From assembly GCA_017461685.1 (NCBI GenBank), contig JAFTXF010000094.1:1-36882 (forward strand): 36,882 nucleotides of DNA, written 5' to 3'. Made by a program: the position numbers and the translations under genes. The stretch is from Lachnospiraceae bacterium (GTDB lineage Bacteria; Bacillota; Clostridia; Lachnospirales; Lachnospiraceae). The notes beneath the pieces were generated by a model. It had not been told where the DNA came from and made no database searches. It saw nothing but the letters and a program-made list of their open reading frames with translations. Positions 16,504 to 24,175 of this stretch are shown here, piece by piece; positions within the stretch are counted from its first letter, which is position 1, and each line of letters begins with the position of its first letter.

Positions 16504-17643
16504 ATGGAATTCGAGACCAAGTATGAAAACAGTAAAAAGTGCAAAAGTGACGGACAGATAACAGACAGCGACCATGTAGATGCAGAAAAAGGTATGCCGG
16601 CAGCAGAAGGTAAGCCGGATATCAAATCACTGACCCTGGCAGAATTAACCGGGGAATTGAATAAATTAGGTGAAAAACCTTTTCGTGCAAAACAGCTGTA
16701 CCAGTGGATGCATGAAAAGCTGGCACGCTCTTATGAGGAAATGACCAATATTTCCAAAAACTTAAAGGAAAAACTGGAGCAAAATTTCACCTACACCAGC
16801 CTGAATATGGTGACTTTTCAAGAGTCACAGATAGACGGCACTCGCAAGTACTTGTTTGAACTGGCGGATGGCAATGTAGTGGAGAGCGTGTGGATGAAGT
16901 ACAAGCATGGCAACAGTGTGTGTATTTCTTCCCAGGTAGGATGCCGTATGGGCTGCAGATTTTGTGCATCTACACTGGACGGCCTGGAACGTAATCTTTT
17001 GCCGGGAGAGATGTTGGACCAGATTTATTATATTTCCAGACATACCGGGGAAAGGGTATCCAATTTGGTTGTGATGGGTACCGGAGAGCCCATGGACAAT
17101 TATGACAATATTTTAAAATTTATTCATATGCTGACTGACGAAAATGGCTTGCATATCAGCCAAAGAAATGTTACAGTATCTACTTGTGGTATTGTTCCAC
17201 GTATGAGGCAGTTGGCAGAGGAAAACCTGCAGATTACACTGGCATTGTCTCTTCATGCCACCACCGATGAAAAGCGCCGCAGGCTGATGCCTATTGCGTA
17301 TACCTATCGGTTGGAGGACGTGCTGGATGCATGCAGATATTATTTTGAAAAGACCGGCCGCAGAATTACCTTTGAATATTCTTTGGTAAGAGGCGTGAAT
17401 GATACGGAAGAGGATGCCAGAGAACTGATTGCCCTGGTAGGTGATTTGAATTGCCACATCAATCTGATACCGGTGAATCCGATTGAAGAAAGAGATTTTA
17501 GAGAATCCACTGCAGAGGCTATTCGGGCCTTTCAGATGAGATTGGAAAAGCATAGATTAAATGTTACGGTCCGCAGAGAGATGGGACGTGATATTGACGG
17601 CGCCTGCGGCCAGCTTCGCAGAAGACATAAGAAAGAAATGTAA
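16504..17643 (+). CDS. rlmN: Dual-specificity RNA methyltransferase RlmN
   Basis: Radical SAM enzyme methylating C2 of A2503 in 23S rRNA and A37 in some tRNAs. The 4Fe-4S motif is C147-x3-C151-x2-C154 in 'GCRMGCRFCAS'. 'VVMGTGEPMDNYDN' and 'ALSLHATTDEKRRRLMPI' follow, and the C-terminal 'NVTVRREMGRDIDGACGQL' carries the conserved Cys that receives the methyl group. ATG 16504 has AAAGG 8 nt upstream and gives 379 residues; the frame is open back to a TTG at 16438. The conserved part begins only near residue 40 ('IKSLTLAELTGELNKLGEKPFRAKQLYQW'), leaving an unusual polar N-terminal extension. Confidence 0.96.
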   Translation: MEFETKYENSKKCKSDGQITDSDHVDAEKGMPAAEGKPDIKSLTLAELTGELNKLGEKPFRAKQLYQWMHEKLARSYEEMTNISKNLKEKLEQNFTYTSLNMVTFQESQIDGTRKYLFELADGNVVESVWMKYKHGNSVCISSQVGCRMGCRFCASTLDGLERNLLPGEMLDQIYYISRHTGERVSNLVVMGTGEPMDNYDNILKFIHMLTDENGLHISQRNVTVSTCGIVPRMRQLAEENLQITLALSLHATTDEKRRRLMPIAYTYRLEDVLDACRYYFEKTGRRITFEYSLVRGVNDTEEDARELIALVGDLNCHINLIPVNPIEERDFRESTAEAIRAFQMRLEKHRLNVTVRREMGRDIDGACGQLRRRHKKEM

Positions 17644-17658
17644 AGGAGAATTCCTGAT

Positions 17659-18414
17659 ATGGTAAAAGCCTATTCTGTTACAGATATCGGCAAAAAGCGT
17701 CAAATTAATCAGGATTGTGTAGATATCAGCCTGACTCCCGTAGGAAACCTGCCGAATTTATTTTTATTGGCAGACGGTATGGGAGGGCACAAGGCAGGAG
17801 ACTATGCATCCAGATATGCCATTGACACCGTAAAAAAAGAAGTAAATGTAAGCCCGCAGACCAATCCGGTGCATATTTTTGCAGAGGCAATTGAATATGC
17901 CAATACCCATTTATACGAGAAATCCTTAAGTGATGTGAATTTCAGGGGCATGGGTACCACGCTGGTGGCAGCTACATGTATTGACAATAAACTAAACGTA
18001 GCCAATATTGGCGACAGCCGCCTTTATTTGGTCAGACAAAATAAAATGGTACAGGTCACCAGAGACCACTCTTATGTGGCAGAACTGGTGCAGCAGGGCG
18101 GCATTGACAGAGAGACTGCCAAAAATCATCCTAAGAGAAACTATATTACAAGAGCGGTTGGTGCATTCGAAAAGGCCAATGCAGACTTCTTTTATGTAGA
18201 GACCAAGCCGGGAGACGTGATATTAATTTGTTCAGACGGTTTGACCAACATGCTTTCAGATGAGGAGATATTATCCATTATTTATCAGGAAGAGGATTTG
18301 GAATTTACTTGTAATAAATTAGTTCAGGCTGCAAATGAAAAGGGCGGTATTGACAATATTTCCGTTATTTTAGTCAAAACCGCAGAGGCCGGAAAGGAGA
18401 GTGCAGGTCTATGA
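17659..18414 (+). CDS. prpC: PP2C-type Ser/Thr protein phosphatase (PrpC/Stp)
   Basis: Metal-dependent phosphatase that reverses phosphorylation by the PASTA kinase encoded next. 251 residues, with the PP2C motif series: 'TDIGKKRQINQD' (metal Asp near residue 20), 'LLADGMGGHKAGD' (about 36-48), 'GMGTTLVAA', 'ANIGDSRLYLVRQ', 'DHSYVAELVQQG', 'DVILICSDGLTNML' and 'GGIDNISVILV'. The stop overlaps the kinase start by 4 nt (ATGA), which fits coupled translation. It starts 15 nt after rlmN with AAAGGAG upstream. Cytosolic; the pair regulates cell-wall growth, division and dormancy in characterised Firmicutes. Confidence 0.95.
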   Translation: MVKAYSVTDIGKKRQINQDCVDISLTPVGNLPNLFLLADGMGGHKAGDYASRYAIDTVKKEVNVSPQTNPVHIFAEAIEYANTHLYEKSLSDVNFRGMGTTLVAATCIDNKLNVANIGDSRLYLVRQNKMVQVTRDHSYVAELVQQGGIDRETAKNHPKRNYITRAVGAFEKANADFFYVETKPGDVILICSDGLTNMLSDEEILSIIYQEEDLEFTCNKLVQAANEKGGIDNISVILVKTAEAGKESAGL

Positions 18415-20531
18415 TTAAGCTTGGAATGCTTTTAGAGGAACGGTATGAGATTATCGAGAAAATCGGTACCGGCGGCATGAGTGATGTGTATAGAGCCAAA
18501 GATCATAAATTAAATCGTTTTGTTGCAGTAAAGGTGTTAAAGCAGGAATTCAGTGAGAATGCCAATTTTGTTTCCAAATTTATTGTGGAAGCCCAGGCTG
18601 CAGCGGGACTTATGCATCCGAATATTGTGAATGTATATGATGTAGGTGAGGAAGCAGGCATTCATTATATTATTATGGAGCTTGTGGAAGGCATTACCTT
18701 AAAGAAATATATCGAAAAGAAAGCCAGACTTTCTTTTAAAGAGGCAGTGAGTATTGCGATTCAGGTATCTATGGGTATCGAGGCAGCGCACAATAATCAT
18801 ATTATACACAGAGATATTAAACCGCAGAATATTATTATTTCCAAGGAGGGCAAGGTAAAGGTTACGGACTTTGGTATCGCCAAAGCGGCTACCAGCAACA
18901 CCGTTACTTCTAACGTAATGGGTTCTGTACATTATACCTCACCGGAGCAGGCAAGAGGCGGTTACAGTGATGAAAAGAGCGATGTATATTCTTTGGGTAT
19001 CACATTGTTCGAGATGCTTACCGGTCGTGTGCCTTTTGACGGGGAGACTACAGTGGCGATTGCCATAAAACATATTCAGGAGCCGATGCCGAGCCCGAGA
19101 GAGTATATCAGTGAGATTCCGATAAGTGTAGAACAGATTGTATTAAAATGCTGCCAGAAAGCTGTAGACCGCAGATATCAGTCTATGGGTGCCCTGATTG
19201 AGGATTTAAAGCAGGCGCTCTTAAATCCGGATGAAGATTTTGTCCAGATGGTTGACCCGGAAGAAAGCGGTGCTACCAGAATGATTAATGCCAATGGCTG
19301 GATTGATGAGTATGAGGAAAATCACCGAACCAGAACAGGGCAGGTATCTTCGCCTACAGGTTCTTTAAAACTTCGTACAGACCGGATTCCGGAGGAACTC
19401 TTAGAGAAGGAAGAAGAGGTTGAAGCGCAGGAAGGAAGAGTAGAAAGGGTAACTACCATCGTTATGGCTGTTATCGGTGTATTGATTATATGTATGATTA
19501 TTTTCCTGGCTTCCAAGATTTTTGGATTTTTTGATGCACCAGGTAATAATAGTGCCTACACCGATTCAAACAGTGAATCTAATATTACCACAGAAAGTCT
19601 GATAGAAACCGGAACCATCAGCAGTATCGAGATGATTTCTGTTATTGGAGAAAAAGAGCAGAAAATGGTGCCTATTTTACGTGCCAAAGGTTTAGAAGTG
19701 CAGATTTATGAAGAGGAATCCATGGAATACGAGGCCGGTGTAATTCTGGCTTGCGATGTGGAAGCCGGAACGATTTTAAAAGAGGGCGATGTGGTTGCGA
19801 TTACCGTAAGCACCGGCGCAGGAGCCATTGAAATAGAAAATGTGGCCGGTAAGAGCTATGAAGAGGCAAAAGCAATTTTAGAGCAGCAGGGCTTTATTGT
19901 CAATAAGTCCGAAAGCTACACCAATGAAGTGGCAAAAGGATATGTTATCAGCCAGAATCCGGAAGGCGGCCGTAAAGTTACAAAGGGAACGGCAGTCGCA
20001 CTGGTTGTCAGCCTTGGTGAAGATAAGGTGCGTGTACCTTATGTTATGGGCATGTCTCTTGATATGGCCAAAGCAGAGCTCACTGCGGCAGGCATTAATG
20101 TAGGAACCGTAGAAGAGGCATTCAATGATACTGTAGAAGCCGGTCGGGTTTGCTACCAAAGTTATCCTGTAGGTTCATACATTGAGAAAAATGTCTCTGT
20201 TAATTTACAGATCAGTAAAGGTGCAAAGCCTTCTACGTATTATTTTAAAGGCGAGATAGCAGCGCCTACTGCCACGGAAGCACCGGAATATAAAAACGGT
20301 GATGTGGTGGACGTTTCATTGGTAACAGAGGATGGCAAGATTTTGCTCAGTACTTCTACAAGCACCTTCCCGATTTCAGCTGATTATTCCGGAATGGTAG
20401 TTTCCAAAGGTACCGTCACCATGACGTATTATTACGAAGTAGTGGTGACACCCGCAACAGAGACAACACCTGCGGTAACCGAGAAGCGTTCCAAGAGCTT
20501 TACCAGAGAAGTGACCTTCTTAGAGGAATAG
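18411..20531 (+). CDS. prkC: Membrane Ser/Thr kinase with PASTA domains (PrkC/StkP)
   Basis: 706 residues. The cytosolic Hanks kinase domain (1-270) has 'IGTGGMSDVYRAKDH', Lys41 in 'VAVKVLK', HRD with Asp135 ('HRDIKPQN'), 'DFGIAKA' and 'GSVHYTSPEQARGG'. After a charged juxtamembrane stretch comes one membrane helix (about 345-372, 'VTTIVMAVIGVLIICMIIF'). Outside the cell are three PASTA repeats (about 405-475, 476-541, 542-605), which bind muropeptide or lipid II in known members. A further 100-residue Ser/Thr/Val-rich C-terminal domain (606-706) lies beyond the PASTA repeats; it contains 'TPATETTPAVTE' and may be Ig-like. Translational coupling with prpC suggests balanced expression. Confidence 0.96.
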   Translation: MIKLGMLLEERYEIIEKIGTGGMSDVYRAKDHKLNRFVAVKVLKQEFSENANFVSKFIVEAQAAAGLMHPNIVNVYDVGEEAGIHYIIMELVEGITLKKYIEKKARLSFKEAVSIAIQVSMGIEAAHNNHIIHRDIKPQNIIISKEGKVKVTDFGIAKAATSNTVTSNVMGSVHYTSPEQARGGYSDEKSDVYSLGITLFEMLTGRVPFDGETTVAIAIKHIQEPMPSPREYISEIPISVEQIVLKCCQKAVDRRYQSMGALIEDLKQALLNPDEDFVQMVDPEESGATRMINANGWIDEYEENHRTRTGQVSSPTGSLKLRTDRIPEELLEKEEEVEAQEGRVERVTTIVMAVIGVLIICMIIFLASKIFGFFDAPGNNSAYTDSNSESNITTESLIETGTISSIEMISVIGEKEQKMVPILRAKGLEVQIYEEESMEYEAGVILACDVEAGTILKEGDVVAITVSTGAGAIEIENVAGKSYEEAKAILEQQGFIVNKSESYTNEVAKGYVISQNPEGGRKVTKGTAVALVVSLGEDKVRVPYVMGMSLDMAKAELTAAGINVGTVEEAFNDTVEAGRVCYQSYPVGSYIEKNVSVNLQISKGAKPSTYYFKGEIAAPTATEAPEYKNGDVVDVSLVTEDGKILLSTSTSTFPISADYSGMVVSKGTVTMTYYYEVVVTPATETTPAVTEKRSKSFTREVTFLEE

Positions 20532-20534
20532 TAT

Positions 20535-21431
20535 ATGCAGGAGATGTTTAAAGGTAAAATTACCAAGGGAATTGCAGGATTTTATTATGTGTACATACCC
20601 GGAAAGGGGATGTACGAGTGCAAGGCCAAGGGTATTTTCCGTAAAGATAACGTAAAGCCTCTGGTTGGAGATGATGTTTCCGTACAGGTTCTGTCCGAAG
20701 AGGAAATGACCGGTAATATATGCGAAATATTGCCGAGAAAGAGCAGCCTTATCCGTCCGGCAGTGGCCAATATTGACCAGGCCCTTGTGATATTTGCGAT
20801 TCGCAAGCCGGATGTGAATTTGAATCTGCTGGACCGTTTTCTGATTCAAATGGAGCAGCAGGGACTGGAAACGATTATTTGTTTTAACAAGGCTGATCTG
20901 GAGAATACGGAGGGACCAAGCAGTCAAAAGCTGGCGGAAATTTATTCCAAAGCAGGCTATCGGACATTGGTAGTCAGTGCTACCGAGGATGTCGGCATTG
21001 ACCGGATACTTGCCTGCTTAAAAGGAAAGACTACGACGGTAGCAGGACCAAGCGGCGTGGGCAAGTCTACCCTAATTAACCGGTTGCAGTCCGATACCAG
21101 GATGGAAACCGGCAGCATCAGTACAAAGATTGAGCGCGGCAAGCATACTACCCGCCACAGTCAGCTGATACCGATTTCAGAGGATACCTATATTCTGGAT
21201 ACGCCGGGTTTTAGTTCTCTGTCGGTTTTCGATATGGAGAAGGAGGAACTGGAGGCCTATTACGAGGAATTCCAGGCATTGACTGCAGGCTGCAAGTTTA
21301 CCGGTTGCTCCCATATTCATGAACCGGTGTGCGGTGTAAAGGAGGGGCTGAAAACGGGACAGGTCAGTGCAGAACGCTATGAGAATTACAAGCTGATATA
21401 TAGCGAGCTTGCGCAGCGGAAGAAATATTGA
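20535..21431 (+). CDS. rsgA: Ribosome small-subunit-dependent GTPase A
   Basis: Circularly permuted GTPase that helps late 30S subunit maturation. The OB-fold N-terminus has 'GKITKGIAGFYYVYIPGKGMYECKAKGIFRK'. The G domain reads in permuted order: 'NKAD' (G4), 'VSAT' (G5), the P-loop 'GPSGVGKST' (171-179, K177), 'HTTRHSQLIPI' and 'DTPGF'. The C-terminal zinc knuckle has 'GCKFTGCSHIHEPVCGVKEG'. 298 residues is typical. It starts 3 nt after prkC, with GAGG 8 nt before the ATG. In many Firmicutes rpe and a thiamin pyrophosphokinase gene follow; here they do not, and a long palindrome lies 76 nt downstream. Confidence 0.96.
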   Translation: MQEMFKGKITKGIAGFYYVYIPGKGMYECKAKGIFRKDNVKPLVGDDVSVQVLSEEEMTGNICEILPRKSSLIRPAVANIDQALVIFAIRKPDVNLNLLDRFLIQMEQQGLETIICFNKADLENTEGPSSQKLAEIYSKAGYRTLVVSATEDVGIDRILACLKGKTTTVAGPSGVGKSTLINRLQSDTRMETGSISTKIERGKHTTRHSQLIPISEDTYILDTPGFSSLSVFDMEKEELEAYYEEFQALTAGCKFTGCSHIHEPVCGVKEGLKTGQVSAERYENYKLIYSELAQRKKY

Positions 21432-21507
21432 GTCAAACAGAGGTTAAGGGGCGTATTTTCGCACCACTTTCCGACGATATATCGTCCGTTGCTCCACTTT
21501 ATTACAC

Positions 21508-21617
21508 GGCGAGATTTTTATCAAATTATAGGGGCAGACATATAGGCCGAAAACACGCTCATCGCGAATCATTTTCGGCCTATATGTCTGCCCCTATAAT
21601 TTGACAAAAATCTCGCC
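21508..21617. repeat. Long palindrome, 46-bp arms with 18-nt loop
   Basis: The arms 21508-21553 and 21572-21617 match at 45 of 46 positions and enclose an 18-nt loop containing CATCGCGAATC. The arms contain ATAGGGGCAGACATATAGG and end in GGCCGAAAA next to the loop. The only mismatch would be a G-U pair in a minus-strand transcript. Just upstream is GACGATATATCGTC, a perfect 14-bp palindrome (21472 region). It shares no core with the elements at 3587 and 10084. It fills most of the rsgA to CAP-gene gap (342 bp). It could be a transposon-derived hairpin or work as a terminator for rsgA; it has no good T-run. Confidence 0.9.
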
Positions 21618-21683
21618 ATGTATTGATAGCCCTTCCATGATTTACCGGTTTATTTTTCCTCACCATTGTGCTAGAATACTCCT

Positions 21684-21711
21684 TGTAACAAATACGTAAC
21701 AATTCTGTAAT
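21684..21711 (+). promoter_or_regulatory. WalR-like triple half-site upstream of CAP gene
   Basis: TGTAAC (21684-21689), CGTAAC (21695-21700) and TGTAAT (21706-21711) are separated by exactly 5 nt each, so the period is 11 bp. The published WalR (YycF) box is TGTWAH-N5-TGTWAH; the first and third fit fully and the second in five of six positions. An inverted GTTACAA lies at 21741-21747. The target gene encodes a secreted protein, as expected for the WalRK regulon. WalRK itself is not in the window. Confidence 0.6.
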
Positions 21712-21773
21712 AATAACGAAATGAATATACGAGATAGATTGTTACAAAGAATCACAAAGGAGGTATTTTCACA

Positions 21774-22700
21774 ATGAGGAAAATCACATATTTGGCTACA
21801 GCAGCATTAATGGGGGCTACAATCATGGCGACTCCGATGCAGGCGATGGCAGCAAGACCGTTACAGGGGGTAGGTACGAATCGGACAAACATCACAAGTA
21901 TTTTTTCGGGATGCGATGTAATAACGGGAAATTCCAATTTCCTGAAGGATTATCTGGGAAATTGCCAGTGGGGAAATGTACAAATTATTACTATTCCGTG
22001 TTTGCCGGGCAACCAACCGGAAACGGAAGAACCGGGCGCGGAAGACAATAACCAACCTAATAAACCGGACGTGGAGGATGACAATCAGACCAATAAGCCG
22101 GATGTGGAAGACGATAATCAGTCAAATCAGCCGGGTGTAGAGGATAATAATCAGACCAATAAACCGGACGTGGAAGATAATAACCAGACCGGTCAGCCGG
22201 GTGTAGAGGACAATAATCAGACCAATAAGCCGGATGTAGAGGACAACAATCAGTCCAACAAGCCGGGGGTAGAAGACGATAATCAGTCCAACAAGCCGGG
22301 CACAGAGGATTCTGAGCAGTCCATGCATGCTTATGTACTGCGTGTTGTGGAACTGGTAAATGAAGAGCGTGCAAAGGCAGGTTTGAATCCCCTTACCATA
22401 AAAGAAGATGTGACTGAAGCGGCTCAGGTACGTGCAGTGGAGTGTACCACTATGTTCTCTCATACCAGACCGAATGGAACAAGCTTTGTTACGGCACTGA
22501 AGGAGGCAGGTGTCAACTACCGCGGAGCCGGTGAAAATATTGCCTGGGGACAGAAGACTCCGGAACAGGTTATGGAGGCCTGGATGAACAGTTCGGGACA
22601 CCGAGCCAATATCTTGAATGAAAAATACACATCTATTGGTGTGGGTTACTACCAGAACGCATCCGGCGTGAATTACTGGTCACAGTTGTTTACTTATTAA
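21774..22700 (+). CDS. Secreted CAP-domain (SCP/PR1-like) protein with acidic repeat linker
   Basis: 308 residues. The signal peptide covers residues 1-27, with Lys/Arg at 2-3, a hydrophobic core 'LATAALMGATIMATPM' and likely cleavage after 'AMA'. A region of about 60 residues with two Cys follows, then an 11-residue tandem repeat (89-176, eight copies) rich in Asp, Asn, Gln and Pro. The C-terminal CAP domain (about 183-308) shows 'LVNEERAKAGLNPL', 'FSHTRPNGTSF', 'GENIAWG' and 'WMNSSGHRANILNEKYTSIGVG'. Such proteins are common in Clostridia and Bacilli; their molecular role is unsettled. No sortase motif or S-layer domain is seen, so it may be free or wall-bound through the acidic linker. AGGAGG precedes ATG 21774; the gene is monocistronic, with a terminator downstream. 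Confidence 0.93.
   Translation: MRKITYLATAALMGATIMATPMQAMAARPLQGVGTNRTNITSIFSGCDVITGNSNFLKDYLGNCQWGNVQIITIPCLPGNQPETEEPGAEDNNQPNKPDVEDDNQTNKPDVEDDNQSNQPGVEDNNQTNKPDVEDNNQTGQPGVEDNNQTNKPDVEDNNQSNKPGVEDDNQSNKPGTEDSEQSMHAYVLRVVELVNEERAKAGLNPLTIKEDVTEAAQVRAVECTTMFSHTRPNGTSFVTALKEAGVNYRGAGENIAWGQKTPEQVMEAWMNSSGHRANILNEKYTSIGVGYYQNASGVNYWSQLFTY
22038..22301 (+). repeat. In-frame 33-bp tandem repeat (8 units) in CAP gene
   Basis: Eight 33-bp units encode an 11-residue motif of the form V-E-D-(N/D)-N-Q-(T/S)-(N/G)-(K/Q)-P-(D/G). A ninth unit degenerates to TEDSEQ. Unit-to-unit changes are mostly synonymous or alternate T/S, N/D and D/G. Copy number in such tracts often varies between strains by slippage. 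Confidence 0.9.
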
Positions 22701-22782
22701 AATAACAGTACCACAGTTTACAGGATGAGGCTGGTATGCAGCAGCCAACAAAAATACAGGGCGCATTGAGGGAATTGATTAG

Positions 22783-22820
22783 AAAAGGGCAGGGAGCAAT
22801 CCTTGCCGCTTTTCATTTTA
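22783..22820 (+). terminator. Rho-independent terminator after CAP gene
   Basis: AAAAG plus GGCAGGGA (22783-22794) pairs with TCCTTGCC plus CTTTT (22799-22813), with a GCAA-type loop, one G-T wobble and one bulged G; CATTTTAT follows. It separates the CAP gene from the fatty acid operon. The rest of the gap to 23004 holds the repeats and -10 described next. Confidence 0.75.
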
Positions 22821-22890
22821 TAGGAAGGAACATTTGGAAAGTTGGTGCCGTACTTAAGGGCTTTATGATTTATTTATAAATTCTTCACAA

Positions 22891-22948
22891 TCTGGAACGC
22901 ATCTGGAACTCTCCTGTCATTTTTGTGGAACAGTCTCGCTGTTATAAT
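22891..22948 (+). promoter_or_regulatory. Phased direct repeats and -10 upstream of the fatty acid operon
   Basis: TCTGGAAC occurs at 22891-22898 and 22902-22909, and TGTGGAAC at 22924-22931; the starts are 11 and 22 bp apart, so all lie on one face of the helix. A perfect TATAAT is at 22943-22948, but nothing close to TTGACA lies at the right distance; the third repeat occupies that place. This looks like a promoter helped by an activator that binds direct repeats. It does not look like the known FapR or FabT operators. Confidence 0.5.
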
Positions 22949-23004
22949 AAATCCCAACGGGCAGAGGAAATCTGTTCAAAAAAATTTATTGGAGGCATAT
23001 GATT

Positions 23005-23226
23005 ATGTACTTTGAAGCTATCGCTAAAATTGTTGCAGAACGTACCGGTTGTGACGTTGCTGCCGTAAAACCTGAAAGCAAGTTCGCTGAGCTTGGTATT
23101 GATTCTCTGGATACTGTAGAACTTTTGATGAGTCTGGAAGACGAAATCGGCATTGAAATCGAATTGGATCAGAAAGTAGAAACAGTAAACGATTTGGATA
23201 AATTCATTCAGAGCAAAGTGGGTTAA
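23005..23226 (+). CDS. acpP: Acyl carrier protein
   Basis: Small acidic carrier (73 residues from ATG 23005) that holds growing acyl chains on phosphopantetheine at Ser34 of 'GIDSLDTVELLMSLEDE'. GGAGG (22991-22995) is 9 nt before ATG 23005 but only 3 nt before the in-frame ATG at 22999, so the second start is preferred. It is the first gene of the operon, 4 nt before fabK. Confidence 0.95.
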   Translation: MYFEAIAKIVAERTGCDVAAVKPESKFAELGIDSLDTVELLMSLEDEIGIEIELDQKVETVNDLDKFIQSKVG

Positions 23227-23230
23227 TACT

Positions 23231-24175
23231 ATGATTAAGTCAGAGATTTGTGAATTGTTGGGTATTAAATACCCGGTATTTCAAGGTGGTATGGCTTGGA
23301 TCGCTGACGGTAAACTGGCCGCTGCCGTGTCCGAAGGCGGCGGCCTTGGTATTATTGCGGCAGGAAATGCTCCCGGTGCATATGTCAGGGAGCAGGTAAA
23401 AATCGCCAAGTCTCTTACCCAAAAACCAATTGGGGTAAATATTATGCTTATGAGTCCGTTTGCGGACGAGGTTGCACAAGTTGTTATAGAAGAGAAAGTA
23501 GAGGTTGTGACCACAGGTGCCGGCAACCCTTCCAAATATATGAATGCATGGAAAGAAGTCGGCATCAAGGTGATTCCGGTGGTGGCTTCTGTTGCCATGG
23601 CAAAGCTGATGACCAGACTTGGAGCTAGCGCACTGATTGCAGAAGGCGGTGAAAGCGGCGGTCATGTAGGTGAGCTTACTACCATGGTGTTAGTGCCTCA
23701 GATTTGCGATGCTACCGATTTACCGGTGATTGCTGCCGGCGGTATTGCAGATGGCAGAGGGGTTGCGGCTTCTTTTATGTTAGGAGCCTGTGGCGTGCAA
23801 ATGGGTACCCGTTTCTTGAGTGCCTATGAGTGCACCATTCATCCAAGTTATAAGGAAAAAATCATTAAAGCTACGGATCTCTGCACTATGGTTACCGGCA
23901 AACGTTTGGGTCATCCTGTTCGCAGCCTGCGTACCAAGTTTGCAAGAGATTATTCCAAAGCAGAATACGGCGGTATGCCGGACGAAGAATTGGAGGCATT
24001 GGCAACCGGCGCCTTACGTCTGGCAGTACAGGAAGGAGACAACGAAAAAGGCTGTTTCCTGGCAGGCCAAATCGCTGCAATGGTTCGTAAAGAACAGCCT
24101 GCTGTTGAGATTATAAAGGAAGTGATGGAGGAGGCAGAGCCAATCCTTCTGAGGGCGTCACAATGGGTAAAATAG
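23231..24175 (+). CDS. fabK: Enoyl-ACP reductase II (FMN-dependent FabK)
   Basis: Carries out the last reduction of each elongation cycle, trans-2-enoyl-ACP to acyl-ACP, with FMN and NAD(P)H. 314 residues with a nitronate-monooxygenase-like TIM barrel: 'YPVFQGGMAWIADGKLAAAVSEGGGLG' at the N-terminus, 'KPIGVNIMLMSPF', 'AEGGESGGHVGELTT' with the conserved His (about 143), 'AAGGIADGRGVAASFMLGACGVQMGTRF' for FMN phosphate, and 'HPVRSLRTKFARDY'. FabK, instead of FabI, is typical of streptococci and many Clostridia, and FabK enzymes resist triclosan. It overlaps fabD by 13 nt. Confidence 0.95.
   Translation: MIKSEICELLGIKYPVFQGGMAWIADGKLAAAVSEGGGLGIIAAGNAPGAYVREQVKIAKSLTQKPIGVNIMLMSPFADEVAQVVIEEKVEVVTTGAGNPSKYMNAWKEVGIKVIPVVASVAMAKLMTRLGASALIAEGGESGGHVGELTTMVLVPQICDATDLPVIAAGGIADGRGVAASFMLGACGVQMGTRFLSAYECTIHPSYKEKIIKATDLCTMVTGKRLGHPVRSLRTKFARDYSKAEYGGMPDEELEALATGALRLAVQEGDNEKGCFLAGQIAAMVRKEQPAVEIIKEVMEEAEPILLRASQWVK

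Noticed and set aside
22038..22301. CRISPR-like regular repeat
   Set aside because: Units are contiguous with no spacers and encode a translated protein repeat in frame.
22057..22601. Antisense open frames over the CAP gene repeat
   Set aside because: They arise from the 33-bp periodicity of the repeat (period divisible by three), which keeps stop codons out of other frames.
22861..22990. FapR or FabT operator before acpP
   Set aside because: No sequence like the known inverted operators of these regulators was found; the direct repeats are of a different type.
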